A stretch of DNA of 64,000 bases from Hibiscus mutabilis (taxonomy: Eukaryota; Streptophyta; Magnoliopsida; Malvales; Malvaceae). Below the pieces are notes generated by a model, which was not told the DNA's origin, searched no databases, and worked only from the letters and a program-made list of their open reading frames with translations. This document shows positions 46,092 through 57,764 of the stretch, one piece after another. A program made the translations under genes and the position numbers. The stretch covers positions 1,798,001 to 1,862,000 of the forward strand of contig CM033752.1 in the NCBI GenBank assembly GCA_019671005.1, read 5' to 3'. How positions within the stretch are numbered: position 1 is the stretch's first letter; every line of letters starts with the position of its first letter.

Positions 46092-46657
46092 GCGTACGCG
46101 CTGAAGCCATAAATAAGGTTTTTTTCTAATTTAACTCAAACACCAACTTTTCATTAAAAACCCTAGCCAAGTTTTACCTATAAATACCCTCTAAATCCCT
46201 AGGTTATTCATCAAATATTTTGAGGGCTTTTACTCTAAACATCAAACCCAAGCTTTGATCATCAAGCATTGTGCAAATTATCTCCTAATTCATCCATTCA
46301 CCCATCATTCAAGGTAAAAACCCTATTTTTATACTATTTTGAATTTCTTTATACTTGTATAGTTTTTAGGTTTAAATTTTGTATATTTAGGATGTATATA
46401 TCCATGTTTTCAAAATTTTTACAAAAACTTTTTCAAAATTGATTTTTTTGTTCGAATATATATTTATACTCGTATATTTTATTTCACAGTTTCCAAGTTT
46501 TAAATTTATCAAAAATTTTCTTTATGCTTGTATATGTTTTTAAACAATATATTATAGATTTTTATGCTACCTTGACTATTGAATTGAATTTGATGTGTTT
46601 GCATACATATGTTTTTTGTGGTTTGAATTTTTGCAGGTTTTATTAAAATCTTTTACC

Positions 46658-47778
46658 ATGCCTCTTAAAAAGCGTTCTAGAAAAGATCTTAGTGCTAGTT
46701 CTTCCAATCCCGGTAACAATGTTACCAAACCTAACCTCACCAAACTTTTTTCTCAATGTTTTAACGAATCAGATTATCCCGAAGCCATGGAATATTTCAA
46801 ACAATTTTAAAATTTCAAAATTCGTCGTGAGCGAATTGTTGATTTTGCTTATATAAACCTAACATTGAGTTTGCTTATATATGCTCAAATGACTTTTTTA
46901 AATATCCCCGATATTGTTTACTAAAACCTTGTTCACATTTTTTACTCCAATGCCCGGTGTGTTTTAAATCGAGAGAAAATCGAAACTATTGTTCTTGAGT
47001 CCTATGTTATAGGAAAAACTTTTACTCTTGATTCTCAAAAACTAGTATATCTTTTGGGGATAGAAAACATTGTTATAGATGATGAAAACTCTTTTCATAT
47101 AACCTATAGCGGCTATGTGTCCATTCTTGAAGCCCACGAGTATTTCTTTCATCTTCTCATCATTTGGTGATTTCTTCCATCCGGTGATAAGTGGTCCACT
47201 ATTCGCATGGTGGATGACTTTTGGCTTCATTGCTTTCGTGAGAGAAAACGCCCTAACCCTTCCCAAATCATCTTTGTCGAGATGGTCTATATCGTTAACA
47301 ACCTTCATACCATCCTTGTGACTTTTTTCACCTATGGAACCATCCTTAGTTTCATCTTCCACAAGCTTCACATTAATTGCCTTTTTGACCTTGTGGTTCC
47401 TCTTACCGAGCTCATTGATGTGAGACCTATCTGGAAGGCCAAATGTACCTTTTTCAATGGAGAATGGGTTCACAATGCTAATCTTCTTAGTGAAGTCCCC
47501 ATAGATGTGGAACTGGTTGCGGATGTTCCCGTTGCTCCGACTTTCCTGATGCTCTCATGGCATACCTTGATGAAAAGTTTACCACAATGGATACTCGGTT
47601 CGACACCATCAACACTCTCTTGACTTCCATGGATGCTAGATTGTTTACCGTTGAACATCGTGTAGCTTCTATGGACTTGACTATTACCGCCTTTCATCAA
47701 GAATGGCGTGGACATGCTCTTGGAGACAACAATGAGAAAGACGAAAACGAGGATGAAGACGATGAGGATGACTCTTAG
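46658..47778 (+). pseudogene. third ORF (env-like / plant transposon protein) of copia element
   Basis: A splice-acceptor-like TTGCAG at 46631-46636 precedes the ATG (MPLKKRSRKDLSASSS, a basic N-terminus). The frame is broken by stops near 46808 and 47168 and by a frameshift near 47550. Readable blocks: FSQCFNESDYPEAMEYF, RPIWKAKCTFFNGEWV (47207-47623), then a C-terminal heptad segment (DTINTLLTSMDARLFTVEHR) and an Asp/Glu tail. Such an ORF after RNase H is typical of SIRE-lineage elements. Its role is not established. Confidence 0.75.
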
Positions 47779-48122
47779 GCTTTGCAGCTTATCTCATATC
47801 GTATTATATCCATTAGGATTTCAGTTTATGCACCTATGTTTTATTTGATATTTCCTATGACTTCATCCTTTGGTTTATGTTTTTATTTCGTTGCAAATTT
47901 TATGTCTTGAATATTTATGCTTTAGATTTATAATATTATGTTTTTTTATATCTTTGGTGTTATTTTGGATTATACTGCTTTATGTTTGATTTAATTTACT
48001 CTATTGAACAAAAAAAAAAAGAATTGTGGGATATAAATTTTTCAAAGGTTTTTCAAAAAAATAGTCTTTTATCCATAAAGAAAGGGGAGTGAACTAAAAA
48101 TTTATTTTGGTTTTGTTATATC

Positions 48123-48135
48123 AAAAAGGGGAGAT
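48123..48135 (+). other. polypurine tract of copia element
   Basis: AAAAAGGGGAGAT directly before the 3' LTR, the primer for plus-strand synthesis. Confidence 0.92.
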
Positions 48136-49517
48136 TGTTAAACATATATTTGATTTTGATATAACAAGAACTAAATGGTAAAACAAATAAATTTTTTAAA
48201 GTACTTATTTTGTTCACTAAATTGATAGACATCCGAACTTAAATAAATTACTAAGTCAATCATTGAATCCCCAAATATTTTCTAAGTATTTTGGCACTCG
48301 ATTTTAGCCAATTTGGTAACTGAGTACATGTACGGCCTATGGTGTAATGGTACGGATTTTCGTTACTGGAAACCAATCTTATGTTTAACGGCTATAGGGT
48401 ACCGGTACAGCTATACACGTACCGGTACGGCTTTTTGAGTTTGTTTCCAAATTGAGCTACGAGTACCGGTACGGCCTATGGCGTATCGATACGGGGGTTA
48501 AGATTTTTAAAATCTTCACATTTAATGTTTTGATCATTCCCTTGTCAGAAAATCTTGGAATTATCTTTTAAAAGATCTATTATGCGTACCGGTACAACTA
48601 GTCATCGATTCGATGTTTTAATCAAAAGTTCCAAGGATTCCAGTGAGCAAAACTGGTATCGGTACGATACAGCCTGTACTGATACCCTTTGTTAAATTTT
48701 TACTCCATACCGATACGACTGCTCGCGTACCGGTACCCCTTTGTTGCAACGGCTCTTTCTTCTTTTGGCAGGTGCCGATACGAGTGCCCATGTACTGATA
48801 CCCTATGTTGCCAGACAATATTTATTGAGGGAAAATGCAGCCCAACGACTCTATTGAATATCCCAACCACCCAAACGACTAGAAATGAATGAGGGGTATA
48901 AAATCAAGTCTCCAAAGCTTCTTCAACAACAAGACAACAATCCAAAAGCATACAAGCACATATCCAACCTTTTAGAGCTTTTATTGCAAAATTCTTGTAA
49001 CCCACTTGAGTGATTTTCATTGAAATTCTTTTTCATCAAGTTTGGGGTTTTAGTGAGCTTTGAATTGTGCAAACATTCATCCTTTAGAGGATTTTATAAT
49101 TTGCTTCTTTGTGTTCATCCTTTAGGAAAAAGAGATCACTAGACTTTGGGGTATAAGTCTAGGTGTTTGTGAGGTTATCTCCTTTAGCCAAAAAGGAAAG
49201 ACAAATTAGCGAGTTTGTGAAAATCCTTAGTCTGGATAGCTAAGGTAGTGGATGTAAACCTTATTGAGAAGATTGAACCACTATAAATCGCCTTTATAGT
49301 GGTTATCTCCTTTAGCCAAAAAGGAAAGACAAATTAGTGAGTTTGTGAAAATCCTTAGTGTGGATAGCTAAGGTAGTTGATGTAAACCTTATTGAGAATG
49401 TTGAACCACTATAAATCTCTCGTCTCTTTTTTATTGTTTTTGCAAATTGCTTCCACCAAATTTTTATTTGCCAATTCTCTCACTCCTGGTCATTGCCATT
49501 GATTGTTTATCCCAACA
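48136..49517 (+). repeat. 3' LTR of copia element (1382 bp)
   Basis: TGTTAAACATATATTTG...TATCCCAACA. TATA box at 48897-48903 and palindrome array at about 48320-48810. Longer than the 5' LTR because of a tandem copy of about 125 bp (49171-49290 and 49296-49420, each with CTCCTTTAGCCAAAAAGGAA and GTGGATGTAAACC-like sequence). Confidence 0.95.
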
Positions 49518-49522
49518 AATTT

Positions 49523-51904
49523 ATATTAAACTTCACAATAGATGTATAGATAGAACTGATAGAGTGAACATACATTTGTGTACAAAATGGGGACTCCTTT
49601 AATAGAGAAAAATCCTGTTATAAGATTATGTTTATTGTAACATCTCGCTGCTTTCTTAGATAATACAAAGCAAACATTTATAAAATAAAATTACCAAATT
49701 TAACCTATATGAATAAAGCGTTCATCTTGGACTTCATATTGGTCCATAAATAAGTTTGGACCAATTAAAAGAAAAAGAAAAGATCCCATAAATTCAAGAC
49801 CCAAATCGGCTATTTAAAAAGTAACTTTGAAAAGCCTCAATGTTTGTCTTCGGTTTACCTCATATTGGGTCCATACGCCGTGATGCATACTTTAATAATC
49901 TTGAGAAAAATATATGAAAATATATCATTTTGCTCACCGACCTTTCAGAGATTGCAAAATGGTCAATAAATTAATCAAACTGTTATAAAATAGTCTTTAA
50001 ATTTGATTATTTTTTTTACAACATGATCACTAGATTAATCGAATTGTTACAGTATTCTATAACGTCAAGTGACCATTTTGTATCAGTTTAATAAATTTAA
50101 TTATTTTATAACTTTTGAAAGGTCAATGAACAAAACGATCGTTTTTCATAGTTTAGTGAGTATCAGTGTACTTTGCCCACTTTACTGAAAATATACATTT
50201 ATTAAATGAAAAATAATGTAATAATTATGGAACAATGTTTTTTTACGACTCTTAATCTAATAATAATTTTATCTAGAGGGGAGGGGAAGGAAGACTCTAG
50301 GGGAAAGAAAAAGAGTGTTCTTAGTAGATCTATAACCTATGACCTAAGAAAATATGAGAGAACAAAGATAAGCAGCATGGTCAATCGGCCAAATGCACTT
50401 GCTCAATTATGTAACAACGTTTTTAAACACAATTAACACAACAAATTTAGTACACAAGTTTTAATATTTTATGACTGAATTGAAAAAGCAAAATATTAAA
50501 AAATATATAATTCTTAGATTTATTTGCTATTTATTATTATTAGAGGACACCAAACAATATATTATATAGAGAGAGTTAAGATTCAATTACACAATGTAAA
50601 ATTAAATTAGCTTTATATTTTTAGACCGTTATCTGAGAGAAAATGAATGAGTGGGATTACCCCTCTTTTTTACCATAAAAGTATTTTTATTTTATATCAT
50701 TAATCTCAGTAATCTATTTATCTTGCTTCATCAATTTAAAAATGTGTAAAACTTAAAAGTTTTATATTTATTTAGACATGTGTTTAGAATGCAAATAGTT
50801 TCATAACCAACCTAAATTACAATTTTATCCACTGACAATTGTCAGTCTCTAATCTCTTAGGGGATAGTTTTGTTATCCCCATTATTTTTCTAACATTATT
50901 TATGGCTGGGATATGGAATAATGTGGTTTAGGATAGGTGAAAACGGCTGAATATTGTTGTTGGAAAAAAGAATTTCGAATGTATTGCACTTTTTAGATTA
51001 TTTTTAAATTTATTGTAATATCTACAGTGAATTTGAAGTCGGATTAAAAGAATCTCACTTTAAATAGTGTTTAAATTTTTTATTAAAAAATTAAAGTCAA
51101 TTTTCTTTCCTCCCCTCTTTGAACAGTAGATTTCAACATTCTATACCAGATGACATACACACATTCAGAGGTGGGTTGCACGGTTCCCATCAATTTCTGT
51201 TTTTTAAGTTAAAAATAAATCAATAGTAAAGTCGGATTTCTTGCCCACCGACTTTACTCTTTGCTATAGTTTTTGATATATATTGAAAAATAAAGAGACG
51301 TATACTATTTTGAAAAATAAGAAACACTATTTTGAAAAATAAAAAACTCAAGTATAATATCCCACTAATTCCACCATTTAAAATAGTATTTATTTTATTT
51401 TAAAAAATAAAAAATATTTTTATTATTGAAACCACTCTTGAGTTCGGATACGGAAAGCTTTGTTTGAAAAGAAGAGGTAACTTCCATGCACGTCCAATAA
51501 GCCTAATAAAAGTAAAAGATGCCAAAGACGACAATATGAACACTTCCAAAACAAGTGGATAATTGCTGGAAAATATAAAATACAAAAGGGTGAAAACTCC
51601 ATTGATGATGATCTCAATATAAAATTAGTAAGATTTTTAACAGATTCGATCAACAAACTAAATAATTTCAACTTGATGACTTAAGGTTAGAAAAAAAATC
51701 AAATTATCCCATTCTTCTTCTTCTTCTTGTAACTTTAACAATGATGGAGTTTATAACAATGTTTTAATCATCAAATATCGTAAATCCACCAAATTTTCCT
51801 CGACAATGCAATAAATCAAACAAATTTGATAAAATCAGGACTTTGATTTCTTAGTATGATCAAGCATTGGTTATTTGGTTAAGATTATGGAATATATATA
51901 TGTA
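49523..51904. other. AT-rich intergenic sequence
   Basis: No gene recognised. A candidate MITE lies at 49929-50166. A TTCTTCTTCTTC microsatellite is near 51713-51728. Small ORFs here have no recognisable features. Confidence 0.4.
49929..50166. repeat. candidate MITE
   Basis: CATTTTGCTCACCGACCTTT at the left is inverted as AAAGGTCAATGAACAAAACG at the right, with further loose complementarity inside. Ends and target duplication not defined. Confidence 0.4.
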
Positions 51905-52070
51905 TATATAATTAAATTAATATTTACTAACTATCAATTGGTCTATCGGGATGATATGCTAGATTCTTTAAGTAATGTCATGAGTTCGAATCATGACATT
52001 GTAAATAAAGCAAATTGTGTTGAGAGGATCTCTCTCATAATGAACCTATGTGGTACTTAACCTGAATTAA
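51905..52070 (+). repeat. SINE-like repeat, second family, copy 1
   Basis: A-box-like ATCAATTGGTCTATCGGGA and B-box-like GAGTTCGAATCATGAC, then ATAATGAACCTATGTGGTAC. It shares order and words with 54805-54945. Confidence 0.45.
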
Positions 52071-52086
52071 TCAACCAATGAATCAG

Positions 52087-52615
52087 GAGTTAATTGCACA
52101 ATATGTCCTCAAACTATGACACTCATTTTAAATTGATCCCTAAACTTTAAAACATTCTAATTTCATCCTCAAACTATGTCCTTCATTCTAAATTGGTCCC
52201 CAAACTTTTGTGCATTCCAATTTCATCCTCAAACTATGACTCTCATTCTAAATTGGTCCTCAAACTTTTTGAACATTCTATTTTCATCCCCAAATTATCA
52301 ATATATGCTAATCATTATCTTATTTAATAAAACCGTCATAAAAATTGTTAATTGTCATGAAACACTGATGTGTATTATGTAATAATAAGATGTGGTTTAA
52401 AAGATAATTTGAGGATGAAATTAGAACGTTCTTAACGTTTGAGGACCAATTTAGAATGAGATTCATAGCTTGAGGATGAAATTGGAATGCTCAAAAGTTT
52501 GGGGAGCAATTTAAAATGAAGGTCATAGTTCGAGGATGAAATTGGAATATTTTAAAGTTTAGAAACTAATTTAAAATGAATTTCATAATTTGTGGACGTG
52601 TGGTGCAATTAACTC
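52087..52615. mobile_element. Mutator-type MITE with 60-bp repeats in both arms
   Basis: Perfect 9-bp target duplication ATGAATCAG (52078-52086 and 52616-52624). Ends GAGTTAATTGCAC are perfectly inverted. The left arm has four CCTCAAACTATG-type unit starts at 52107, 52167, 52227 and 52287 (60-bp period); the right arm has inverted units at 52411, 52472 and 52532. The transcript would fold into one long hairpin. No ORF. Confidence 0.9.
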
Positions 52616-52624
52616 ATGAATCAG

Positions 52625-53139
52625 ATACCGATAATATATCGATTATCATAGTAAAATTTATTATATTTATACTATATAATTTTAGGAAGAGAAAAACATG
52701 GGAATTGAGGGGGAAGCATCCTTTTCCCTCTCTATCAAACCTTCCAAAAAGGAAGATTTGGAAATATATGATTATTTTCAATGATTTTTTTTATTTCTTC
52801 GTAACTTGGAAAAATAAATTAAAAATATTTTGTTATTTATTGACTGAATTTTCTAGGAAGCTACCTAGAAGAATGCATATGCTAAATTGCTAATGCTATA
52901 CCGCCATTATTTTAGGCATATATATGTGTTCAAATAGTAGGTATTTTTTAAGTACAATTAATCTAACAGATTGGAGCATTATATCCCTTAATTAATAATT
53001 ATAATTATTGATTTGATTCGGATTGTAATTGTTTTTTCTACTTAAATCAGAATAAATCTAGAGAAAATGTACAAATGATTTATGCGAAGAGAAACTCGAA
53101 TCTTAGTGCTTTGTGACCTAAAATATTCAATTGCACTTG
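52625..53139. other. AT-rich intergenic sequence
   Basis: No gene or repeat end recognised. Confidence 0.4.
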
Positions 53140-53147
53140 CTCATTAG

Positions 53148-54295
53148 TAGACCTAGTAAACTTGACCCGATAACCGAAAACCGAACCGATTTATCCGAAC
53201 CGAGACCCGATATGGATTCGAACAAGATGACCCAAATGTGACCCGAAACCCGAAATGAACCGAACGGAAACCGAAACTGATCCGAATTCTAGAAGAACCG
53301 ATATTGACCCGTAACCGATTTGACCCGAACCAATTTTCACCTGAACCGATTTTTACCTGAACCGAAAGTAACCCGAAATTAATTTGCTCAAAACCGATCT
53401 AAACCGAACATCAACCCGATTTTAACCCGAATTAATATAATGTTTTATTATCTTTTTGTATTATAATAGTACTAATTAATCACTACATTTGTTAAAAAAG
53501 TATGAGGGGAAAGTAAAATTTTAATATACACATTCTAGTCAATTGCAAAGAAAGAGGGGAAGTAGGAGAGAAAAGTAAAATTCTAATATACATATTCTAG
53601 TCAAATTTGATAATATATATACACATATACTCGAGTCAAATTTTTAGGTAATATTTCAAAATGCTCATCATATGTGCAATTATGGTCTAACGTTTGATTC
53701 TATGCCCATAAAATTATCTCTATCTTTTTTACGCGTATTTTGAAAATATAAAAAATTCTATCGTACTAAAAACCAGCATCGAATATGAAATTAAAAAAAT
53801 ATAGTTATAGGATTGGATCGGGATTCGTTAGGTTCAGGTCAAATGATTAATACCAATGATGGTTGATTTTGAAATATTGAATGATTGGAACTAAACCTAA
53901 ATGATAATATTAACAAATAAAAAGACATGCTTTTACAAGAATATATAATTAATTCTTTATATAATATACACAATTAGATTCACATCCAAGTCCAACTCAA
54001 AACGAATTGACCCAAAAATTTAAAGATTGACCCGACCCGATCTGAACGACCCGATATCGACCCGACTCGAAAACATCCGATCCGATATTGACCCGACCCA
54101 AAAACAACCAATCTGATATTGACCCGAATCACTGATCCAATACTCGAATTGACCCGAATCATCATAGAACCGAACTAAAATCCGAACCAGACCCGATCCG
54201 ATCCGAATCTAAATCGAATACAGACAAACCCAAAATGAACCGAACTGAAACAATCCAAACCGAAACCGAACCGAACGACCCGTTTATCACCTCAA
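53148..54295. mobile_element. hAT-like non-autonomous element rich in ACCCGA/AACCGA
   Basis: Perfect 8-bp target duplication CTCATTAG (53140-53147 and 54296-54303). Ends TAGACCTAGTAAACTTGACC and, inverted, TTGAGGTGATAAACGGGTCG are imperfect inverted repeats. Both arms (53160-53430 and 53990-54290) are crowded with ACCCGA, AACCGA and GATCCGA words in the same strand sense; the core is AT-rich. No transposase. Confidence 0.8.
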
Positions 54296-54602
54296 CTCAT
54301 TAGTGAAAATAACCTTCATCAAAATATTTTTTAAAAAATTAATTTAAAATATAATTACTTTTAACTTGACTATTGGCATCAAATTTAGTCAATAATTTAG
54401 TATTATGATATATTTAATCAATTTTATTAATTTTTAAGGTATTTTAACATTTTCCTTAACTAAACTAGTATCATTTCACGCGTGACACTAAATTCGACAA
54501 CAATATTTAATCATAGAAAAGAAATACAAATGTAGTAATGACCATTTGAGAAAAAAAATGCAATTTATGGCATACCATATGTTTAGACTTAATAAGAGTA
54601 CT

Positions 54603-54768
54603 ATAGAGCAAGTATATTTGGCCGGTTGACTAATCTGCTCATCTTTATTTTCTCATATTCTCTTAGGACGTCATGGGTTCTAGACCCACTATGAGCATCT
54701 CATTCTTTCCCCTAGAGTCTCTCATTTCCCTTCAGATAAGATTAGGATTAGAATTAGGTTTTGTCAAA
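54603..54768 (+). repeat. SINE-like repeat copy 2
   Basis: TTTGGCCGGTTGACTAATCT (A-box region) and CATGGGTTCTAGACCCAC (B-box-like), ending TTTTGTCAAAA. Related to 34207-34345. Confidence 0.5.
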
Positions 54769-54804
54769 AGGTACTTTAATACTACATAAAATGTTATTAA
54801 TTAC

Positions 54805-54945
54805 TGGTAGTTCTAGCGAGATGAAACATTTGGCCTCTTAAGCAATGTCAGAAATTTGAATCATGATGTAGTGAATAAAAAATTAAATTGTAAAATTACC
54901 TTCATAATGAATCTCTACGGTGCTTGATTCAAAAATATCAATTAT
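54805..54945 (+). repeat. SINE-like repeat, second family, copy 2
   Basis: GTAGTTCTAGCGAGATGAAA, AAATTTGAATCATGATG and CATAATGAATCTCTACGGTG match the order seen at 51905-52070. Confidence 0.4.
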
Positions 54946-55107
54946 TGTAAACATGTTACTATTAATTATGGGATGATCTAAAAATTGGCCGTATAATATA
55001 TTGGCTACTATGAAAACATTTTTTTGAATAGTCTAAAAGTAATTACAAGGTAGTATCTGTCCATATAGATTCTTAACCCACTATGAAAACATTTATAACA
55101 TAATCAT

Positions 55108-56468
55108 TGACAAGTGCATAAATGATCTATTTTATGTGCCCTCTTTACTTGTCTTTTGCATGTTTTCAAGCCCATATAGTTTGCATGTGGATAGGGAGTT
55201 ACACCGACTGTGCTTAAATGTTATATATTTTGGTGCATTTTATGGAAAATGTGGTGTTTTGTTGTGCATGTACAGGATGCTAGAAGATGCTAGAGGATTG
55301 CTGGAGTGAAGGAGTAGCAAATCTCATGGCTAGAGTTGACGAGGCATAAAGAGTTTAAGATGAATATACTTTTTCCCATGTGGACTTTCTCCCTGATATG
55401 GAGCATTAAATATAGCAGGAAATCAATGGCCTTCTTTAATGAAGTCACACGCACTTTAGGGCCCTTAAAACCCTAGTTTCACCGCATATATAAAGAGAGA
55501 CTTGGACGCCAATTTAAGAGAGCGTGATTATAGAAAACAAGCCTAGTCTGAAGCTTTCAAAAAACCACCAGGGAGGAAGCAAGAGAAATCTCCTCACAAC
55601 AGACGTCATTGAGAGAGGCTGATGGAATGGGAGACCTGCAGCAACAATTGGACAGCATGAAGGGAGTTTACCGATGACGCTCGACTATTTTCTTTTACTT
55701 GCTTGATAAACTGTCATACTTTAGTATTTTTATTATGGATATTTTAGGCTCAAACATGACCTCAATACTTTTTTTGGGATTATTGCTTCCCGAGATTTTA
55801 TGTTTTGGTTATTTTTATTTTAATGCTATAGTTGTTTTCCCTATATCTATTCTGTTTATTGTTCTTCATGCTTAGTTATTGTAAGAGCTATCAAGAGAGG
55901 CCTTTTAACTATTGGTCTGTGGCTTAATATCGAGAGAGTTAAGTTATACAAACGTGAACAGTGGGGCTAAGCTGTTAACTTAGTCGTAATATGGCTTAGA
56001 TATAAGTTTAGGGTTTTAACGACTAAAAGGGAGTTCTTAAACAAATAATAGGGTCGTTAGGGTTTACGCATACATGTATATTACCTTAGCTTCAATATTA
56101 TTAAATTCTAGGCATCAAGAGAGTCAGAAGTTCCTTAGAAAATCTTGTCGAATAGATAAAGATCTTAATGGTTTACGCAGACATGTATTGCAGTTGCTAT
56201 AGCATTGAAGTAAGTAATCAAGCATACATCCTTAATAATAATCCCAGCTTCCATAATCATCTTTTACTTTCCGCAGTTGTTCGTCTTAATCATAGCTATC
56301 TTTAGTTTAATTGCTTTTAGTTTTGATAAATCAACAACCAACATTGCTTGCAAACTCATTATTAAGCTCGATAACTTCGTATTTATTAATCCAATCCTTG
56401 TGGGTTCAACACTCTACTTATCACTTTATTACTTGATTCTACGAGTATACTTACTCTAAAGTGCATCA
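55108..56468 (+). mobile_element. Athila-type gypsy LTR (about 1.36 kb)
   Basis: Probable LTR from TGACAAGTGCATAAATG to AAAGTGCATCA, with a TATA box CATATATAAAGAGAGAC near 55485-55501. It is followed by an Asp-tRNA-type primer site and gag, the Athila order. The exact ends are estimates because there is no second LTR or target duplication. Confidence 0.6.
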
Positions 56469-56491
56469 TTATTCGACAAGAATCAAGTTTT

Positions 56492-56509
56492 TGGCATAAT
56501 TGTTGGGGA
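56492..56509 (+). other. diverged Asp-tRNA primer binding site of Athila element
   Basis: TGGCATAATTGTTGGGGA corresponds to the Athila primer site TGGCGCCGTTGCCGGGGA with four changes, at the right distance before gag. Confidence 0.6.
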
Positions 56510-56597
56510 TTGGCAATTGATAATTACGTTGTAATTGCGCTTAGGACTTTGTTTTATTTGCATTTAATTTTTGTTTTTCTCAGGTACTTTCCATTGC

Positions 56598-56972
56598 ATG
56601 ACCAAAAGCTCAACATCAGAACCTATTCTTCCATTAAATCCAGAGATCGAAAGAACTTTGAGGAATTTACGCAAGGAGAAAAAGAATATGGTGAACGAAA
56701 ACATAACAAACGACCACGAAAACGAGCAAAACTGCAGCGTACAACCAGTCGATAGACAAGGAGTTCTTGGTGCGACACAAATTAATGGCCAAGAACATCA
56801 AGATGATCGACCACCTGCTAGACCCAAAAGGCCCATTAGGATAAACAAAGAGCCCGTTATCAACAATCTTATTCCACCTATTATTGTACCAGATCTAGGG
56901 ACAACCTACTTTGAGCTAAAGCCCATTATGTTCAACATGCTCAGCTATATTGGAAATTACATTTTTTTCTGA
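56598..56972 (+). pseudogene. Athila gag N-terminus (truncated)
   Basis: MTKSSTSEPILPLNPEIERT, RPPARPKRPIRINKEP and YFELKPIMFNMLSYIGNY resemble the start of Athila gag, which normally goes on for several hundred residues. It stops at 56972 and what follows is unrelated AT-rich DNA, so the element is truncated here. Confidence 0.6.
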
Positions 56973-57091
56973 TTCACATCATTCAACTTTCGAAAATTAC
57001 ATTTTAGTCATTTTTTTGGTTCATCTCATATAAGTTCGAATCTCTATATAAAAACATAATATCTCACTGTTTAATAAAAAAAGAGTTTTGT

Positions 57092-57327
57092 TTTGATACA
57101 CAGCCCGTGTAAAATAATTTTACACAACCCTTCTATAAAATCTAAAATCTAAAACCCTAACATTAACACCCTTAATTCTAAACCCTCAACTCTAACTCCT
57201 AAACCCTAAACCTTAAATTCTAAATCCTACACTTTAAACTCCTAAACTTTAAACCCTAAACTAAACCCCTAACCCCTAAATTTGAAAAGCACGTGTAAAT
57301 TTTAATTTTCACGAACTGTGTATCAAA
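57092..57327. mobile_element. MITE with telomere-like CCCTAAA core, copy 1
   Basis: Perfect 12-bp inverted ends TTTGATACACAG / CTGTGTATCAAA, with CGTGTAAAA-type sequence next inside. The core is degenerate CTAAACCCTAAA repeats (57150-57280). Related to 63250-63480. Confidence 0.75.
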
Positions 57328-57422
57328 CGTTTTCTCTAAAAAAATAACAACATTTACATAAGTAACCGAAACATGACTTTTTAAAAATTGAATGACTTTA
57401 ACAAAAAAAACTAATAAAAGTG

Positions 57423-57764
57423 AGGCTTATTTATGTAAAAAAAATCTATTTTTAATAGTTATCTAGAAAAATGACCGTATTTAAAGTTATCTAGAAAAAT
57501 GACCCCCAAATGGCCCATTTAAGAAGACCTCGCTTTCTACAAAATACGAGTTCCGCGTTGAATAAGCTAGTAAAAAAAAATTAATTTCCAGTATTTTTTA
57601 ACATGAAACTCGCTTTTTGTATAAAACGAGGTTTAAACTCGCTTTCTGTAAAACGCAAGGTCTTTTTACGTGGACGATTTGAGAATCATTTTTCTAAATA
57701 ACTTTAAATATAGGTTGTTTTTCTAGACAACTATTAAAAATGGGTTTTTTACATAAATAAACCT
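57423..57764. mobile_element. MITE with about 50-bp inverted repeats upstream of GT17 gene
   Basis: AGGCTTATTTATGTAAAAAA, TTTTTAATAGTTATCTAGAA at the left is inverted at the right (TTTCTAGACAACTATTAAAA, TTTTTTACATAAATAAACCT). It also holds CTCGCTTT...AAACGAG palindromes. It lies within about 350 bp of the GT17 start codon and may overlap its promoter. Confidence 0.8.

Larger units (their letters stand above)
37670..49517 (+). mobile_element. complete Ty1/copia element (SIRE/Maximus-like) with env-like ORF, 11.8 kb
   Basis: 5' LTR 37670-38890, PBS 38893, gag, protease, integrase, RT, RNase H, third ORF 46658-47778, polypurine tract, 3' LTR 48136-49517. A perfect 5-bp target duplication AATTT lies at 37665-37669 and 49518-49522. 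A CACTA element (41245-43888) splits the integrase; without it the element is about 9.2 kb. Many stops and frameshifts disable it. The size, the AAAAAGGGGAGAT tract and the third ORF point to the SIRE/Maximus lineage. Confidence 0.95.

Noticed and set aside
47042..47473. 143-codon minus-strand ORF
   Set aside because: It is antisense to the third ORF of the copia element, whose sense frame has family-like features.
50206..50436. 76-codon ORF with Lys-rich tract
   Set aside because: No conserved motif, in AT-rich intergenic DNA with no splice or promoter context.
52087..52615. Regular 60-bp repeats as CRISPR or satellite
   Set aside because: They sit in inverted arms of a MITE with a 9-bp target duplication.
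57150..57280. Interstitial telomere from chromosome fusion
   Set aside because: The CCCTAAA-like DNA is degenerate and enclosed in MITE ends, with a second copy at 63.3 kb.
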